A DNA stretch of 64,000 bases. Source: Alphaproteobacteria bacterium. GTDB lineage: Bacteria > Myxococcota_A > UBA796 > GCA-2862545. A program made the translations under genes and the position numbers. Under the pieces are notes generated by a model, which saw only the letters and a program-made list of their open reading frames with translations, did not search any database and was not told the origin of the DNA. Shown one piece after another: positions 8,991 to 17,208 of this stretch (its first letter is position 1; each line of letters begins with the position of its first letter). The stretch is taken from contig JACKER010000023.1 in the NCBI GenBank assembly GCA_020632925.1, positions 1 through 64,000 on the forward strand. The letters run 5' to 3'.

Positions 8991-10244
8991 TCAGGGACAG
9001 GTGGGGTTCGCCGCTCCCGGCGTGCCGCGGTCGCCGTCGCCGTAGGGGGTGGTGGCCTCGCACCAGCGGGTGCCGTCGTCGTTGGCGGAGGGGTCGGCGG
9101 ACGCGGGGTCCAGCGACATCGAGGCGCCGTCGGGGTCCGGGAAGGTCGCGCCGTTGTCGTAGGCGATGGCGTCGAGCACCACCGTCCCCGCCCACACGGT
9201 GAGCACCGCCCCCGAGTTGGGCAGCCCGAAGCCATAGCCCCAGGCGGCGTCGACGGGGGCGCCGCCGTTGAGCGCGGTGTCCGTGGAGCTGCCGAGCACC
9301 ACCCACGCGGGCGGCCGGACCACGAGCGGACGCTCCAGCGTGAAGCTCTCGGCGCCGTCGTCCAGGTCGAGCACCAGGCCGCGCAGGTCCACGTCCTGCT
9401 CGCCGCCCACCCACAGCTCGATCCACTCGCCGTGGTCGTCGTCGGTGACCGCGGGGTTCTGCATCACCTCGGTGATCAGCAGCTCGCCGGGCTGGAGCTC
9501 CGAGATCGGCGCGCCGACGTTCGGCACCGGGCACGACGGGTTCGGGGCGCCCGGGGTGCCGCGGCCGGCGAAGCCGTACACCTCCTCGTCACCCGGGACG
9601 CACCAGCTCCCGCGGTCGTCGTTGGTGTCCGCATCCGCGGCGGGGTCCAGCGAGAGGCTGTACCCGGCGAGCACGGGCCACGCCGGGTCCCACGCGACCT
9701 CGTCCACGAGCAGGCCGTCGGGCGTGAGCAGGCGGATCGCGTCGGCGCTGTTCGAGAGCCCGAGGTCGCCGCTCACCTCGGCCGACACGCCGCCCGTGAG
9801 CTCGGGGTCGTCGCTGCCCGCGAAGAGGGCCCGCTCACCGGGCGCCACCACCGTCGACTCGCCGATCACCAGGTCGTCGCCCGACAGGTCGTGCACCTCG
9901 AGCCCTTCGAGGTCGACCGGTACGTCCAGGGTGTTCAGGACCTCGAACCACTCGCCCAGGCGCTCGACGACGCCGACGGGCTTGGGCATGACCTCGGTGA
10001 TCCGCAGGTCGCCGGGCTGCAGCCCGCTCACCGGCAGCGCGGCGTCGTCCTCGCCGTCGCAGTCCTGGTCCACGCCGTCGCCGGGCCAGTCCACGCCGCG
10101 GGGGTGGATCGCGCCGTCGCCGTCGTCGCAGTCTCCGGCGGTCGCGGTCCAGCCGTCACCGTCGGCGTCCAGCGCCCCCGGCGTCCCCTGGCCGTGCCGC
10201 GCCCCCGCGCAGCCGCCCACCACCAGCCAGAACGTCCACCTCAT
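8991..10244 (-). CDS. Exported protein with two lamin-tail domains and MopE-like metal-binding motif
   Basis: The 417-aa protein has a lipoprotein-like signal (WLVVGGC), then an Asp-rich motif (DADGDGWTATAGDCDDGD ... DQDCDGEDD) of the MopE/'putative metal-binding' type. Two lamin-tail domains follow, each opening with I/L-TEVM and containing GEWFEV or GEWIEL, and each closing with a WC...GTPGAPNP-SC/TC box. Lamin-tail domains in bacterial surface proteins are thought to mediate envelope or polymer association. Its ATG overlaps the upstream stop (ATGA). It is the paralogue of the first gene of this operon. Confidence 0.75.
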   Translation of the reverse strand: MRWTFWLVVGGCAGARHGQGTPGALDADGDGWTATAGDCDDGDGAIHPRGVDWPGDGVDQDCDGEDDAALPVSGLQPGDLRITEVMPKPVGVVERLGEWFEVLNTLDVPVDLEGLEVHDLSGDDLVIGESTVVAPGERALFAGSDDPELTGGVSAEVSGDLGLSNSADAIRLLTPDGLLVDEVAWDPAWPVLAGYSLSLDPAADADTNDDRGSWCVPGDEEVYGFAGRGTPGAPNPSCPVPNVGAPISELQPGELLITEVMQNPAVTDDDHGEWIELWVGGEQDVDLRGLVLDLDDGAESFTLERPLVVRPPAWVVLGSSTDTALNGGAPVDAAWGYGFGLPNSGAVLTVWAGTVVLDAIAYDNGATFPDPDGASMSLDPASADPSANDDGTRWCEATTPYGDGDRGTPGAANPTCP

Positions 10245-11305
10245 GGCGTGATCCCCCCGCGCAGGTGCACGCCCACCTGCAGGAAGAACAGGTCGGTGCC
10301 CACGAGCGCCTCGGCCCCCGCGAGCGGGGCGGCGTCGATGCCGTAGCGGCGGCCCTGCCAGCCGGCGGCGACCGTGACGGGCCGCAGCTCGCCCTTCAGC
10401 GGGAAGCGCGGGCCCGCGGCCACCATCAGCAGCTGCTCGCCCGCGTCCGGGGCACCGAGCGCGTCGGTCGCCACGTCCACCCGCGCGAGCGCGGTCACCG
10501 GCAGCGCCTCGCCGCCGCGCGCCCAGAGCGACACGCCCGCCGGCTGCAGCCCGCCGTCCCCGTCGAGGCCCCAGCCGAGCATCCCGTCCACGCCGCCCAC
10601 GACGAGGCGGTGCGTGACGATCACGGCGGCGCCCGCTCGGTGATCGCGGGCCTGGTCCACGCCGCGCGACCCGTCCCGCCCCATGACCGCCAGCTCGAGC
10701 TGGACCGGGGCGTCCTCGAGCCCCGCGAGCGGTCGCAGGTGCGCCACGCCGGTGACGTTCGTGCCGGTGTTCCGCTCCCGCGCCCGCGCGCCCTCCCCGC
10801 TGGTAGCCGCCGCCGTGACCGAGAGCAGCCCGCCCGGCGCGGTCCACCCGAGCCACCCGCCCACGTCGGACCGGTCCATCCAGCCCTGGTCGGTCACCAT
10901 CGGCGGCGCGAGCGCGACCGCGCCGTAGGGGGCCTGGAGGGTCATGACCCAGGGGTCGTCGATCAGGCCGGCGGCCACCGCCGCGCCCGTCGCCCGCCAG
11001 TCGTAGCGGCCCTCGGCGATCTGGAGCGCCGGGACCACGGCCTCCCCGTCGATGCCGGTGTACCCCTCGGCGCCGCCGGACCGGACGGCGATCACCGCGA
11101 TCCGCACCTGGGCGTCGACGGCCCGCACACCGAGCTCGCCGCGGGCCCGCTGCAGCGCGAGGCCCCGGGAGAGCCCGTCCTCCGGGACGGCGACGAAGCC
11201 CCGCCCGTGGACGTCGCCGTCGGCGTAGAGGCAGGCGGGATCGGCGTCGGCGTCCTCCATGAGCGCGGCGACCACCACGTCGGGCGGAGCGCAGCCCGGC
11301 GTCAC
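10241..11305 (-). CDS. Putative outer-membrane or exported protein, family not recognised
   Basis: The 354-aa product starts at a GTG that overlaps the DUF2252 gene stop (GTGA). The sequence alternates hydrophobic and polar residues with many Gly, Trp and Arg-flanked strands (e.g. VMTLQAPYGAVALAPP, GGWLGWTAPGGLLSVTAAAT, AAVIVTHRLVVGGVDGMLGW). It ends in strand-like segments (LFFLQVGVHLRGGITP), as porin-like outer-membrane proteins do. The N-terminus has no clear classical signal. It sits between a DUF2252 lipoprotein and a lamin-tail protein in a fully overlapping operon, so a shared envelope role is likely. The barrel assignment is inference. Confidence 0.5.
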   Translation of the reverse strand: MTPGCAPPDVVVAALMEDADADPACLYADGDVHGRGFVAVPEDGLSRGLALQRARGELGVRAVDAQVRIAVIAVRSGGAEGYTGIDGEAVVPALQIAEGRYDWRATGAAVAAGLIDDPWVMTLQAPYGAVALAPPMVTDQGWMDRSDVGGWLGWTAPGGLLSVTAAATSGEGARARERNTGTNVTGVAHLRPLAGLEDAPVQLELAVMGRDGSRGVDQARDHRAGAAVIVTHRLVVGGVDGMLGWGLDGDGGLQPAGVSLWARGGEALPVTALARVDVATDALGAPDAGEQLLMVAAGPRFPLKGELRPVTVAAGWQGRRYGIDAAPLAGAEALVGTDLFFLQVGVHLRGGITP

Positions 11306-12675
11306 GGGCCCATCCGGTCGGCGCCGAGCAGCGGCCCCAGGCGGTCCAGCGCGTCCACGAACAGTGCGTGGTCGGCGAGCGCTCGCTGCAGGTCGAGCTC
11401 GGCGTCGGTCGCGCAGACCTGAACGAAGGTGTCCTCCGCGCCGTCGACCTCGGCGAGCAGCGTGTCGCGCGCGGGCACACCGCCCGGAGCGGGGACCCGT
11501 GCCTGCACATCGGCCAGGCGACGCCCGAGGACGTCGGCCAGGTCGAGCAGATCGGCCTCCTCGTACCGGCCCTCGGCGAGCCGGCGCTGGACCCTGGCGT
11601 GGTCGATCGCACCGTTGAAGGACGACCACGACAGCGCCTTGAACACCTGGACCCCGTCGGTCATCGCGGCGAGGCGCGGATCGGCGTCCGGGCGCGACCA
11701 GGCGGCGCGGTGCGTGTCGAGGACGCGGTCGGCGCCGTCGTCCCAGGTCATCGGTACCTGTGTGACCGGCCGGGGGATCGTCGGCGGGTCGACCACCTCG
11801 CGGAGCTGGAGCAGCTCGTCGTCGGCGGGGCCGTCGTCCCCGCGGTCGAAGAGCACGACGTACCGCAGGGCGGGCAGCGACGCGACGCCCCCGCCGTAAC
11901 GACGGGCGGCGTCCAGCACGCGGAACCCCGCAGGGCGGGGCATGGCCTCGAGCAGGCGGTCGAGCTGGCGCCCCTCGTCCGCCGTGAGGTTCGCGAGGCC
12001 CTCGTCGACCGGCCCGGGCACCCGCAGCAGCCGTCGGCCCGAGGGCCCGTCCTCCGTCAGCTCCAGCAGACGCGAGCGGGCGGCCCCCTCGACCAGCGCG
12101 TCCTGTACGACGTCGTCGACGATCGCCGAGCGTCCGAGCACGTCGCCCGGCGCCAGCGTGGGGGACGCGAGCTCGTCGAGCCAGGCGCGCGCGAACGTCG
12201 TCGCCAACCCCTCGCGACAGGTGAGGTCGCAGCTCGGAGCCGCCAGCGTGTGCAGGCCGACCAGCGCTCGCCGCGGATCGAGGATCCACGGGCCGAACAC
12301 CGCGCCGTCGAGGTCGACCACCTCGTAGAGCAGGGGTGCGGCATCGGGATCGGTCGGGCCGGGGCCGTCCACGGGCAGCAGGGTGCCGAGGTTCTCGGGG
12401 TGCGGATCGCCGACGATGAGCACCGCCGCGCCGTCGGACGTCCGCGGGAAGGGCGAGGGCTCGCGCCCGGTTCCGGACCGCGTCAGGTCGCGGAGGAACA
12501 CGCCGGCCGTGGCGCGGACGAAGTCGTACGGGTCCTCCGCCATCACCTCGTACTTGTGGGCGAGGAGCGCCGGGTCGCGCGAGAGCCACACGCGGTTGTC
12601 GTCGACCAGCGCGTCCGTGAGCCAGGCGGCGCGGTCGTCGCCGGGCGAGGTGCAGGCCAGCAGCAGCGTCAGCAC
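11302..12675 (-). CDS. DUF2252 family protein with lipoprotein signal
   Basis: The 457-aa protein carries the DUF2252 signatures KYEVMAEDPYDFVRATAGVFLRDL, GDPHPENLGT and VDLDGAVFGPWILDPRR. These resemble the catalytic loop and metal site of aminoglycoside-phosphotransferase-like kinases. The frame begins GTG with MLTLLLAC, a very short lipobox-type leader, so the product may be exported and lipidated. That would be odd for an ATP-using fold. The start overlaps the preceding lamin-tail gene by 7 nt (GTGCTGA). Family function is unknown. Alternatively the leader is not a signal and the protein is cytoplasmic. Confidence 0.8.
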   Translation of the reverse strand: MLTLLLACTSPGDDRAAWLTDALVDDNRVWLSRDPALLAHKYEVMAEDPYDFVRATAGVFLRDLTRSGTGREPSPFPRTSDGAAVLIVGDPHPENLGTLLPVDGPGPTDPDAAPLLYEVVDLDGAVFGPWILDPRRALVGLHTLAAPSCDLTCREGLATTFARAWLDELASPTLAPGDVLGRSAIVDDVVQDALVEGAARSRLLELTEDGPSGRRLLRVPGPVDEGLANLTADEGRQLDRLLEAMPRPAGFRVLDAARRYGGGVASLPALRYVVLFDRGDDGPADDELLQLREVVDPPTIPRPVTQVPMTWDDGADRVLDTHRAAWSRPDADPRLAAMTDGVQVFKALSWSSFNGAIDHARVQRRLAEGRYEEADLLDLADVLGRRLADVQARVPAPGGVPARDTLLAEVDGAEDTFVQVCATDAELDLQRALADHALFVDALDRLGPLLGADRMGP

Positions 12676-13964
12676 GGGTCGTTCGGCGCGCCCGGCGTCC
12701 CCAGGTCCCCCGCTCCGAAGGCCGACGTCGCTTCGCACCAGTGGCCGCCGTCGTCGTTGAGCGCCGCGGTCTCGGAGGCGGGGTCGAGGCTCGTGGCCGC
12801 CCCGCGCGCGTCCGGCCACACCGGACCGCCGTCCCACGCGATCTCGTCGATCACCAGGCCCCCGTAGGACAGGACCAGCTCGTCCCCGCCGTTGCCGAGG
12901 CTCATCGCGGCGCCCCAGGCGTAGGCGACGGACACGCCGCCGTTCTGCCCCGGGTCGGCCTCGGCACCGATCACCGCCCGCCCGTGCGCCGGCACGAGCA
13001 CGGTGCCTGCGATGGTGAAGCGGTCGCTGCCGAGGTCGCTCACCTCCAGCCCGTCCAGGTCGACGGCGGAGTCCGTGGTGTTGAGCAGCTCGAACCACTC
13101 GCCCACGTCGTCGCTCACGGCGTCGGCGTCCTGCAGGAACTCGGTGATCACGAGGTCGCCGGCGACCAGCTCGGACACGGTGAGCAGCGCGGGCGGGCAG
13201 GCGTCGTTGGGCGCGCCCGGCGTGCCGAGGTCTCCCGCGCCGTAGGGCGTGGTCGCCGCGCACCAGCTCGCGCCGAGCTCGTTGCGGCCCTCGGCGCCCG
13301 GCGCCAGCGACAGCGAGGCCCCCGTCGGATCGGGCCACGGGAGGCTGCCCAGGTACGCGACCTCGTCGAGCACGCGGCCGGTCCCGTCGTCCAGGACGAC
13401 CTCGTCGCTGCCGTTGGCGAGCTGGAAGTCGGCGATGGCGTAGGCGAGGTCCACGGTCACGCCGCCGTTGAGCAGCGGATCGGCCTCCACGCCGAACACC
13501 GCGAGGGCCGCCGGCTGGAGCACGAGGCTGCCGCCCACGGTGAAGGACTGGGAGCCGGACGCGTTGCGGACGACCATCCCCGCGAGCTCGACGGCGACCG
13601 CACCGGTGTTGGTGACCTCGAACCACTCGCCCAGGTCGTCGGACACGGCGTCCGTGTCCTTCATGATCTCGGTGACGACGAGGCTACCGACCGGGACCGC
13701 GGTGATGGGATCCGGGCCGCCGGGCGTGCCCGTGTGGACGTCGGTGTCCGCATCGGTGTCGGCGTCCGTGTCGGCGTCGGTGTCCGCGTCCGTGTCGGCG
13801 TCGCTGTCCGCATCCGTGTCCGCGTCCGTGTCGGCGTCGCTGTCCGCGTCCGTGTCGGCATCGGTGTCCACGTCCGTGTCCGCGTCCCCAGCGACGTCGG
13901 TGGTGCCGAGCCGAACGGTGTTGGCGCAGGCCACGAGCGCCAGGCAGGGCAGGATCGTTCGCAT
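12669..13964 (-). CDS. Lipoprotein with Asp-repeat linker and two lamin-tail domains
   Basis: The 431-aa protein has a lipoprotein signal (CLALVAC, Cys13) and a 49-residue linker of alternating Asp with Ala/Thr/Ser/Val (residues 27-75). Two lamin-tail domains follow, each with VTEIM or ITEFL, GEWFEV/GEWFEL and a closing WC-AT...GDLGTPGAPND box. The linker probably extends the domains from the outer membrane and may bind Ca2+. GGAG lies 5 nt before the ATG. It is the first gene of a five-gene operon extending down to 8648. Two palindromes lie about 90-110 nt upstream. Confidence 0.78.
   Translation of the reverse strand: MRTILPCLALVACANTVRLGTTDVAGDADTDVDTDADTDADSDADTDADTDADSDADTDADTDADTDADTDADTDVHTGTPGGPDPITAVPVGSLVVTEIMKDTDAVSDDLGEWFEVTNTGAVAVELAGMVVRNASGSQSFTVGGSLVLQPAALAVFGVEADPLLNGGVTVDLAYAIADFQLANGSDEVVLDDGTGRVLDEVAYLGSLPWPDPTGASLSLAPGAEGRNELGASWCAATTPYGAGDLGTPGAPNDACPPALLTVSELVAGDLVITEFLQDADAVSDDVGEWFELLNTTDSAVDLDGLEVSDLGSDRFTIAGTVLVPAHGRAVIGAEADPGQNGGVSVAYAWGAAMSLGNGGDELVLSYGGLVIDEIAWDGGPVWPDARGAATSLDPASETAALNDDGGHWCEATSAFGAGDLGTPGAPNDPC
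13740..13886 (-). repeat. Tandem GAC-rich repeat coding for the (Asp-Ala/Thr/Ser) linker
   Basis: About 147 bp of imperfect 6- and 12-bp units (GACGCC GACACG and variants) inside the lamin-tail lipoprotein gene encode the acidic linker. In-frame expansion or contraction by slippage would change linker length without breaking the gene. Confidence 0.8.
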
Positions 13965-14051
13965 CACGTCTCCGGGCGCCCGTCTATGCGGCCGGCACCG
14001 CGAACGAGGCCGTTGTCCTCGACCTTTCCCGCGCTCGTCACCTCCTCGTCA

Positions 14052-14077
14052 CGCACGTCGTGCGAACAGCACGTGCT
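14052..14077. promoter_or_regulatory. Two adjacent palindromes upstream of the lamin-tail operon
   Basis: CGCACG-T-CGTGCG (14052-14064) and AGCACGTGCT (14068-14077) both carry the half site GCACG and stand one above the other, 88-113 nt upstream of the ATG at 13964. They could be paired operator sites. Nothing else in 13965-14226 looks like a gene on either strand. The stretch 14176-14205 has the CAAAGACGCCAAGCCGCCAAG-like A-rich motif often seen in intergenic repeats of environmental bacteria. Confidence 0.3.
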
Positions 14078-14226
14078 ACCGTCGCCAGGTGGTCGCCGCC
14101 AACGCCAACGTCGCCCTCGACCCGCCGGTGCGTCGCGGAGACGTGGTCTCGTGCGGTGGGTCCTGCCGAGTGGATCGCGCAAAGACGCCAAGCCGCCAAG
14201 AACGGAGTGCCGGGGCGGGGCGCGCC

Positions 14227-15381
14227 TTGTCCCGGACCGAACGGCTGAACGGGACATATGAAGAGTATCACCCGTTCGGGACGACCTCCTGGTGGGCGAC
14301 GGATGGCGGGACCGAGGTGTCGGCCAAGAGGTACCGATACACGGGGAAGGAACGGGACGACGAGACGGGGCTCGGGTACCACGGTGCCAGGTACTACGCG
14401 GCGTGGCTGGGGCGGTGGGAGAGACCTGATCCCGCGGGGATGGTGGACGGGCCGAATAGGTACGCCTACTGCCGGGGGAACCCGGTGTCGGGGGTGGATC
14501 CGACGGGAATGGGGACTCAACAGACCGGTACGGCCACCTACAACGGTGAGGAGATCGCGGCATACGGCGACGAGTCCAACCCGGCGGAGGAGATTGTTGT
14601 CGAGGGGAAGCAGTCCGTCTGGGAGCAGATCAAGGCTGAACCCGGCAAGTTTCTCCGAGATGTCTTCCGCGTCTTCCGCGAAGATGCCCTACACATCCAC
14701 CTCTCGAAAGAGGAGGAAGCGGTTGTAGCAGAGGCAAGTACCAAGTTCGCGCGCGGAGCGGCAGATAGCGCGGCAACCTTCGTCACAAACCCGTACTCAC
14801 CCGTGAACTGGGGGTTGACGCCAGTGCTCGGGGCAGAAAACGTCGAGATGGCAGCGAACCAAGTGGTTTCGGGCCAACTTGATGCGGCACTGGGTGCGGA
14901 GTCGCAAGCCCCCGGCGACTACTTCTATGAGGGCGGCAAGTCGTCTGAGCAGGCGGTGAGCCTTGCGCGGCTGCTTGCGGGGGCCGCGACCATGATAGGG
15001 GCGACGCGCTTCCGGCCCGGTCCCGCTGTGAAGACCGTAGATGGGCGACTTCCCATCAACTACCGATGGGCTGGGAAGACGTACCCGGCGTCACTGATGC
15101 CGGCGGAACTTCGCGGAAGGTATCCCCATGGTGTGCCTTTCACGCAGCAGGGGTTCCCCGACTTCGCGCGCTATCGCATTGCTAGAGTTCAGATCAAGTT
15201 GACCGGGTCTCGCCCTATGGATGACACTGCCGCCAACCTTGCAGCGGGTCTGCGGCGGACGCCCAAAGGGTACACCTGGCACCATCATCAAGTCGAGGGC
15301 GTCATGGAACTCATTCCGACCGACTTGCACAACTGGGTGCGGCACACCGGGGGCGCAGCAGTGTCGGGTCTGGGGTACTGA
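14227..15381 (+). CDS. Orphan Rhs C-terminus with WHH-type nuclease toxin domain (5'-truncated Rhs)
   Basis: The frame begins with only the last part of an Rhs core: YHPFGTTSWW, YRYTGKERDDETGLGYHGARYYAAWLGRWERPDPAG and the core-ending NRYAYCRGNPVSGVDPTG. A variable linker and a C-terminal nuclease domain of the HNH/Endo VII 'WHH' type follow (KGYTWHHHQVEGVMELIPTDLHNWVRHTGG). The several-hundred-residue YD-repeat shell is missing, so this is a displaced tip, not a full Rhs. The start is uncertain (TTG 14227 is the first plausible codon in frame). GC is visibly lower than neighbours, indicating transfer. An immunity gene follows after 1 nt. Confidence 0.8.
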   Translation: MSRTERLNGTYEEYHPFGTTSWWATDGGTEVSAKRYRYTGKERDDETGLGYHGARYYAAWLGRWERPDPAGMVDGPNRYAYCRGNPVSGVDPTGMGTQQTGTATYNGEEIAAYGDESNPAEEIVVEGKQSVWEQIKAEPGKFLRDVFRVFREDALHIHLSKEEEAVVAEASTKFARGAADSAATFVTNPYSPVNWGLTPVLGAENVEMAANQVVSGQLDAALGAESQAPGDYFYEGGKSSEQAVSLARLLAGAATMIGATRFRPGPAVKTVDGRLPINYRWAGKTYPASLMPAELRGRYPHGVPFTQQGFPDFARYRIARVQIKLTGSRPMDDTAANLAAGLRRTPKGYTWHHHQVEGVMELIPTDLHNWVRHTGGAAVSGLGY

Positions 15382-15382
15382 C

Positions 15383-15835
15383 ATGCAGATCGAGGAGCGT
15401 GGCAAGCCCGTTTCGGAAGAGGTCATCCGGGACGTTGAGACTCGTCTCGGACATCGGTTTCCATCAGACTATCGGGACTTCCTTCGAGCCAACAACGGCG
15501 GGTTCCCGGTCCCCGATTCATTCGCATTCGCTGACGGAAGACCAGGCTCAAAAGTCCAGTTCTTCTTCGGCTTCGGTGGAAAAGTGCGCACTGCCCGTCT
15601 GGACTACGCGATCGCAACCTTCAAGGAACGCCTTCCTCCTGGCCTGATTCCCATCGCCAGCGATCCGTTTGGCAATCTAATTTGCATCGGGTTGTGCGGC
15701 TCCCCCTGGGAGGAGAGAGTTGTGTTTTGGGATCACGAGAGGGAGTCGGACGAAGGCGAGCCTGCCCGAACCGACAACCTGACTCCGATCGCAGACTCCT
15801 TCACGGCATTCCTTCATAGTCTGTCAGACCTCTAG
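15383..15835 (+). CDS. SMI1/KNR4 (SUKH) family immunity protein
   Basis: The 150-aa protein shows the SUKH pattern: an N-terminal helix (EEVIRDVETRLGHRFPSDYRDFLRANNGG), central beta region with FFGFG, then LIPIASDPFGNLICIGL and a WDHE-type strand before a final helix. SUKH proteins are immunity partners for polymorphic nuclease toxins. It starts 1 nt after the stop of the Rhs-WHH gene, so it should neutralise that nuclease in the cytoplasm. It shares the reduced GC of the toxin gene, so both probably arrived together. Confidence 0.85.
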   Translation: MQIEERGKPVSEEVIRDVETRLGHRFPSDYRDFLRANNGGFPVPDSFAFADGRPGSKVQFFFGFGGKVRTARLDYAIATFKERLPPGLIPIASDPFGNLICIGLCGSPWEERVVFWDHERESDEGEPARTDNLTPIADSFTAFLHSLSDL

Positions 15836-16368
15836 CCCATTCCAGTCGGCACCGCGGCCGCTTGACGACTTCCCTCTTCCTAGCTGCGCTCGACCGCGTG
15901 CCCCGGCCGAGCGCTGACCGGGAACGGATTGAGAGGGCGGCGCCGGGGGGTGAGGGAAATTTCCCACTTACGACCATGGAAGTCGTCGCCCGCAGCGAAC
16001 CTCGAGTATTCTCCATATGTTCCGTTCGCGACGGACTCCATGGGTGACGCAGTACACCCGTCATCAGAGGGGCTTCGCTCATCCCCGGCCCCTCTCCCGG
16101 AGGTAGAGGGGAGTTAGGAGCTCTAGAAAACCCAGCGCCGGATCGTCGCGCAAGGACATCCAACGGATGCTGGAGACCGCCAGGCCCGCCATGGGCGACA
16201 GGGCTGCTCCTCCCCCTCTACCCCCGGGAGAGGGGGCCGGGGGGTGAGGGAAACTACGCAACTTAGAACGACGACATCCGCGCCCTCGGTGAATATCGCA
16301 TCTTCTCGATCAACCGGAGCAGCCGCCCATCGCCACCTTCGAATCGGCGACGGGGTACGCTACGTGAC
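15836..16368. repeat. Intergenic repeat region (direct and inverted copies), no gene seen
   Basis: An 18-bp direct repeat GCCGGGGGGTGAGGGAAA occurs at 15942-15959 and 16236-16253. A near-perfect inverted pair (16083-16111 against 16213-16242, one substitution and one insertion) encloses about 100 bp, giving a MITE- or REP-like outline. Small reading frames here spell PSPGGRG-type peptides, a known by-product of such CCCTCTCCC repeats, and are not counted as genes. The stretch is less GC-rich than the neighbourhood and separates the Rhs remnant from the radical SAM pair. Confidence 0.6.
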
Positions 16369-17208
16369 GTGAGCCCCGTCCCCACCATCGAATGGCAGGT
16401 CGCCGGCGCCTGCAACTACGACTGCAGCTACTGCATCCAGTCCCGCCGCTACCGTCGCGGGCGGCCGGAGGCGGCGCAGCTCGAGGCCGCGATCGCCACG
16501 TTCGCGCGCCTGCCCGGCACCTGGGAGCTCAAGTGCAGCGGCGGCGAGGCCTTCGCGCACCCGCTCTTCCTCGAGCGCGTCGTCCCCGGGCTGATGGCGA
16601 GCACGTCGCACCGGATCGGCGTGCTCACCAACTTCTCGACCACCGAGGACGCGCTCCTGCGCTTCGCGGCGGCCACGCGTGGGCGGCTCACCGTGTTCTC
16701 GGCGTCGCTGCACCTGGAACACACGACCGTGGAGGCCTTCGGCCGCAAGGCGCGCTGGTTCGTGGACCTGCTCGACCCCGGCGCGCGTTTCGTCGTGAAC
16801 CAGGTCGTCCGGCCCGACCGCGTGGACGAGGCCCGCGCCTGCCGCGACCACCTCCGCGGGCTCGGCCTGCGCTGGTTCCCCCAGCTGCTCAAGACGAAGA
16901 CCGGGGTGGCGGCGTACCCGGACGCCGACGACCTCCGCGAGCTGATCGGCGAAGACCCCGGTCCGCTCGTGGCCAACGTCGCCCCGAGCTACCGCGGGCG
17001 GCGCTGCCACGCGGGCGTCCTGTACGCGGTCGTCGACAAGGACGGCGAGGCCTGGAGCTGCCGCACGGCCAAGCGCCACGGCGAAGGGCGGCTCGGCAAC
17101 GTGTTCGACGGCACCTTCGCGCTCCGCGATGCGCCCGCCGTCTGCCCCTGGGACATCTGCCCCTGCACGGTCCCCGCGAACCGCGGGATGATCGAGGGCA
17201 TCGCGTGA
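16369..17208 (+). CDS. Radical SAM protein (first of tandem pair)
   Basis: The 279-aa enzyme has the CxxxCxxC cluster motif at residues 15-22 (CNYDCSYC) for the SAM-binding 4Fe-4S cluster, then the GGEAFAHP motif (SAM-binding GGE). Its C-terminal Cys set (RRCHAG, WSC, AVCPWDICPC) resembles a SPASM/twitch auxiliary-cluster region. Such enzymes modify peptides or small substrates by radical chemistry. No precursor peptide gene was recognised nearby. It starts at GTG 16369 and its stop overlaps the next gene (GTGA). It is clearly paralogous to that gene, sharing the final CTVPxxRxM box. Confidence 0.85.
   Translation: MSPVPTIEWQVAGACNYDCSYCIQSRRYRRGRPEAAQLEAAIATFARLPGTWELKCSGGEAFAHPLFLERVVPGLMASTSHRIGVLTNFSTTEDALLRFAAATRGRLTVFSASLHLEHTTVEAFGRKARWFVDLLDPGARFVVNQVVRPDRVDEARACRDHLRGLGLRWFPQLLKTKTGVAAYPDADDLRELIGEDPGPLVANVAPSYRGRRCHAGVLYAVVDKDGEAWSCRTAKRHGEGRLGNVFDGTFALRDAPAVCPWDICPCTVPANRGMIEGIA

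Noticed and set aside
13740..13886. Possible CRISPR-like repeat array
   Set aside because: Units are 6-12 bp, contiguous and in frame with a lipoprotein linker; no spacers.
16079..16261. 60-aa ORF with PSPGGRGGG peptide
   Set aside because: Generated by the CCCTCTCCC-type intergenic repeats; no ribosome site and no protein character.
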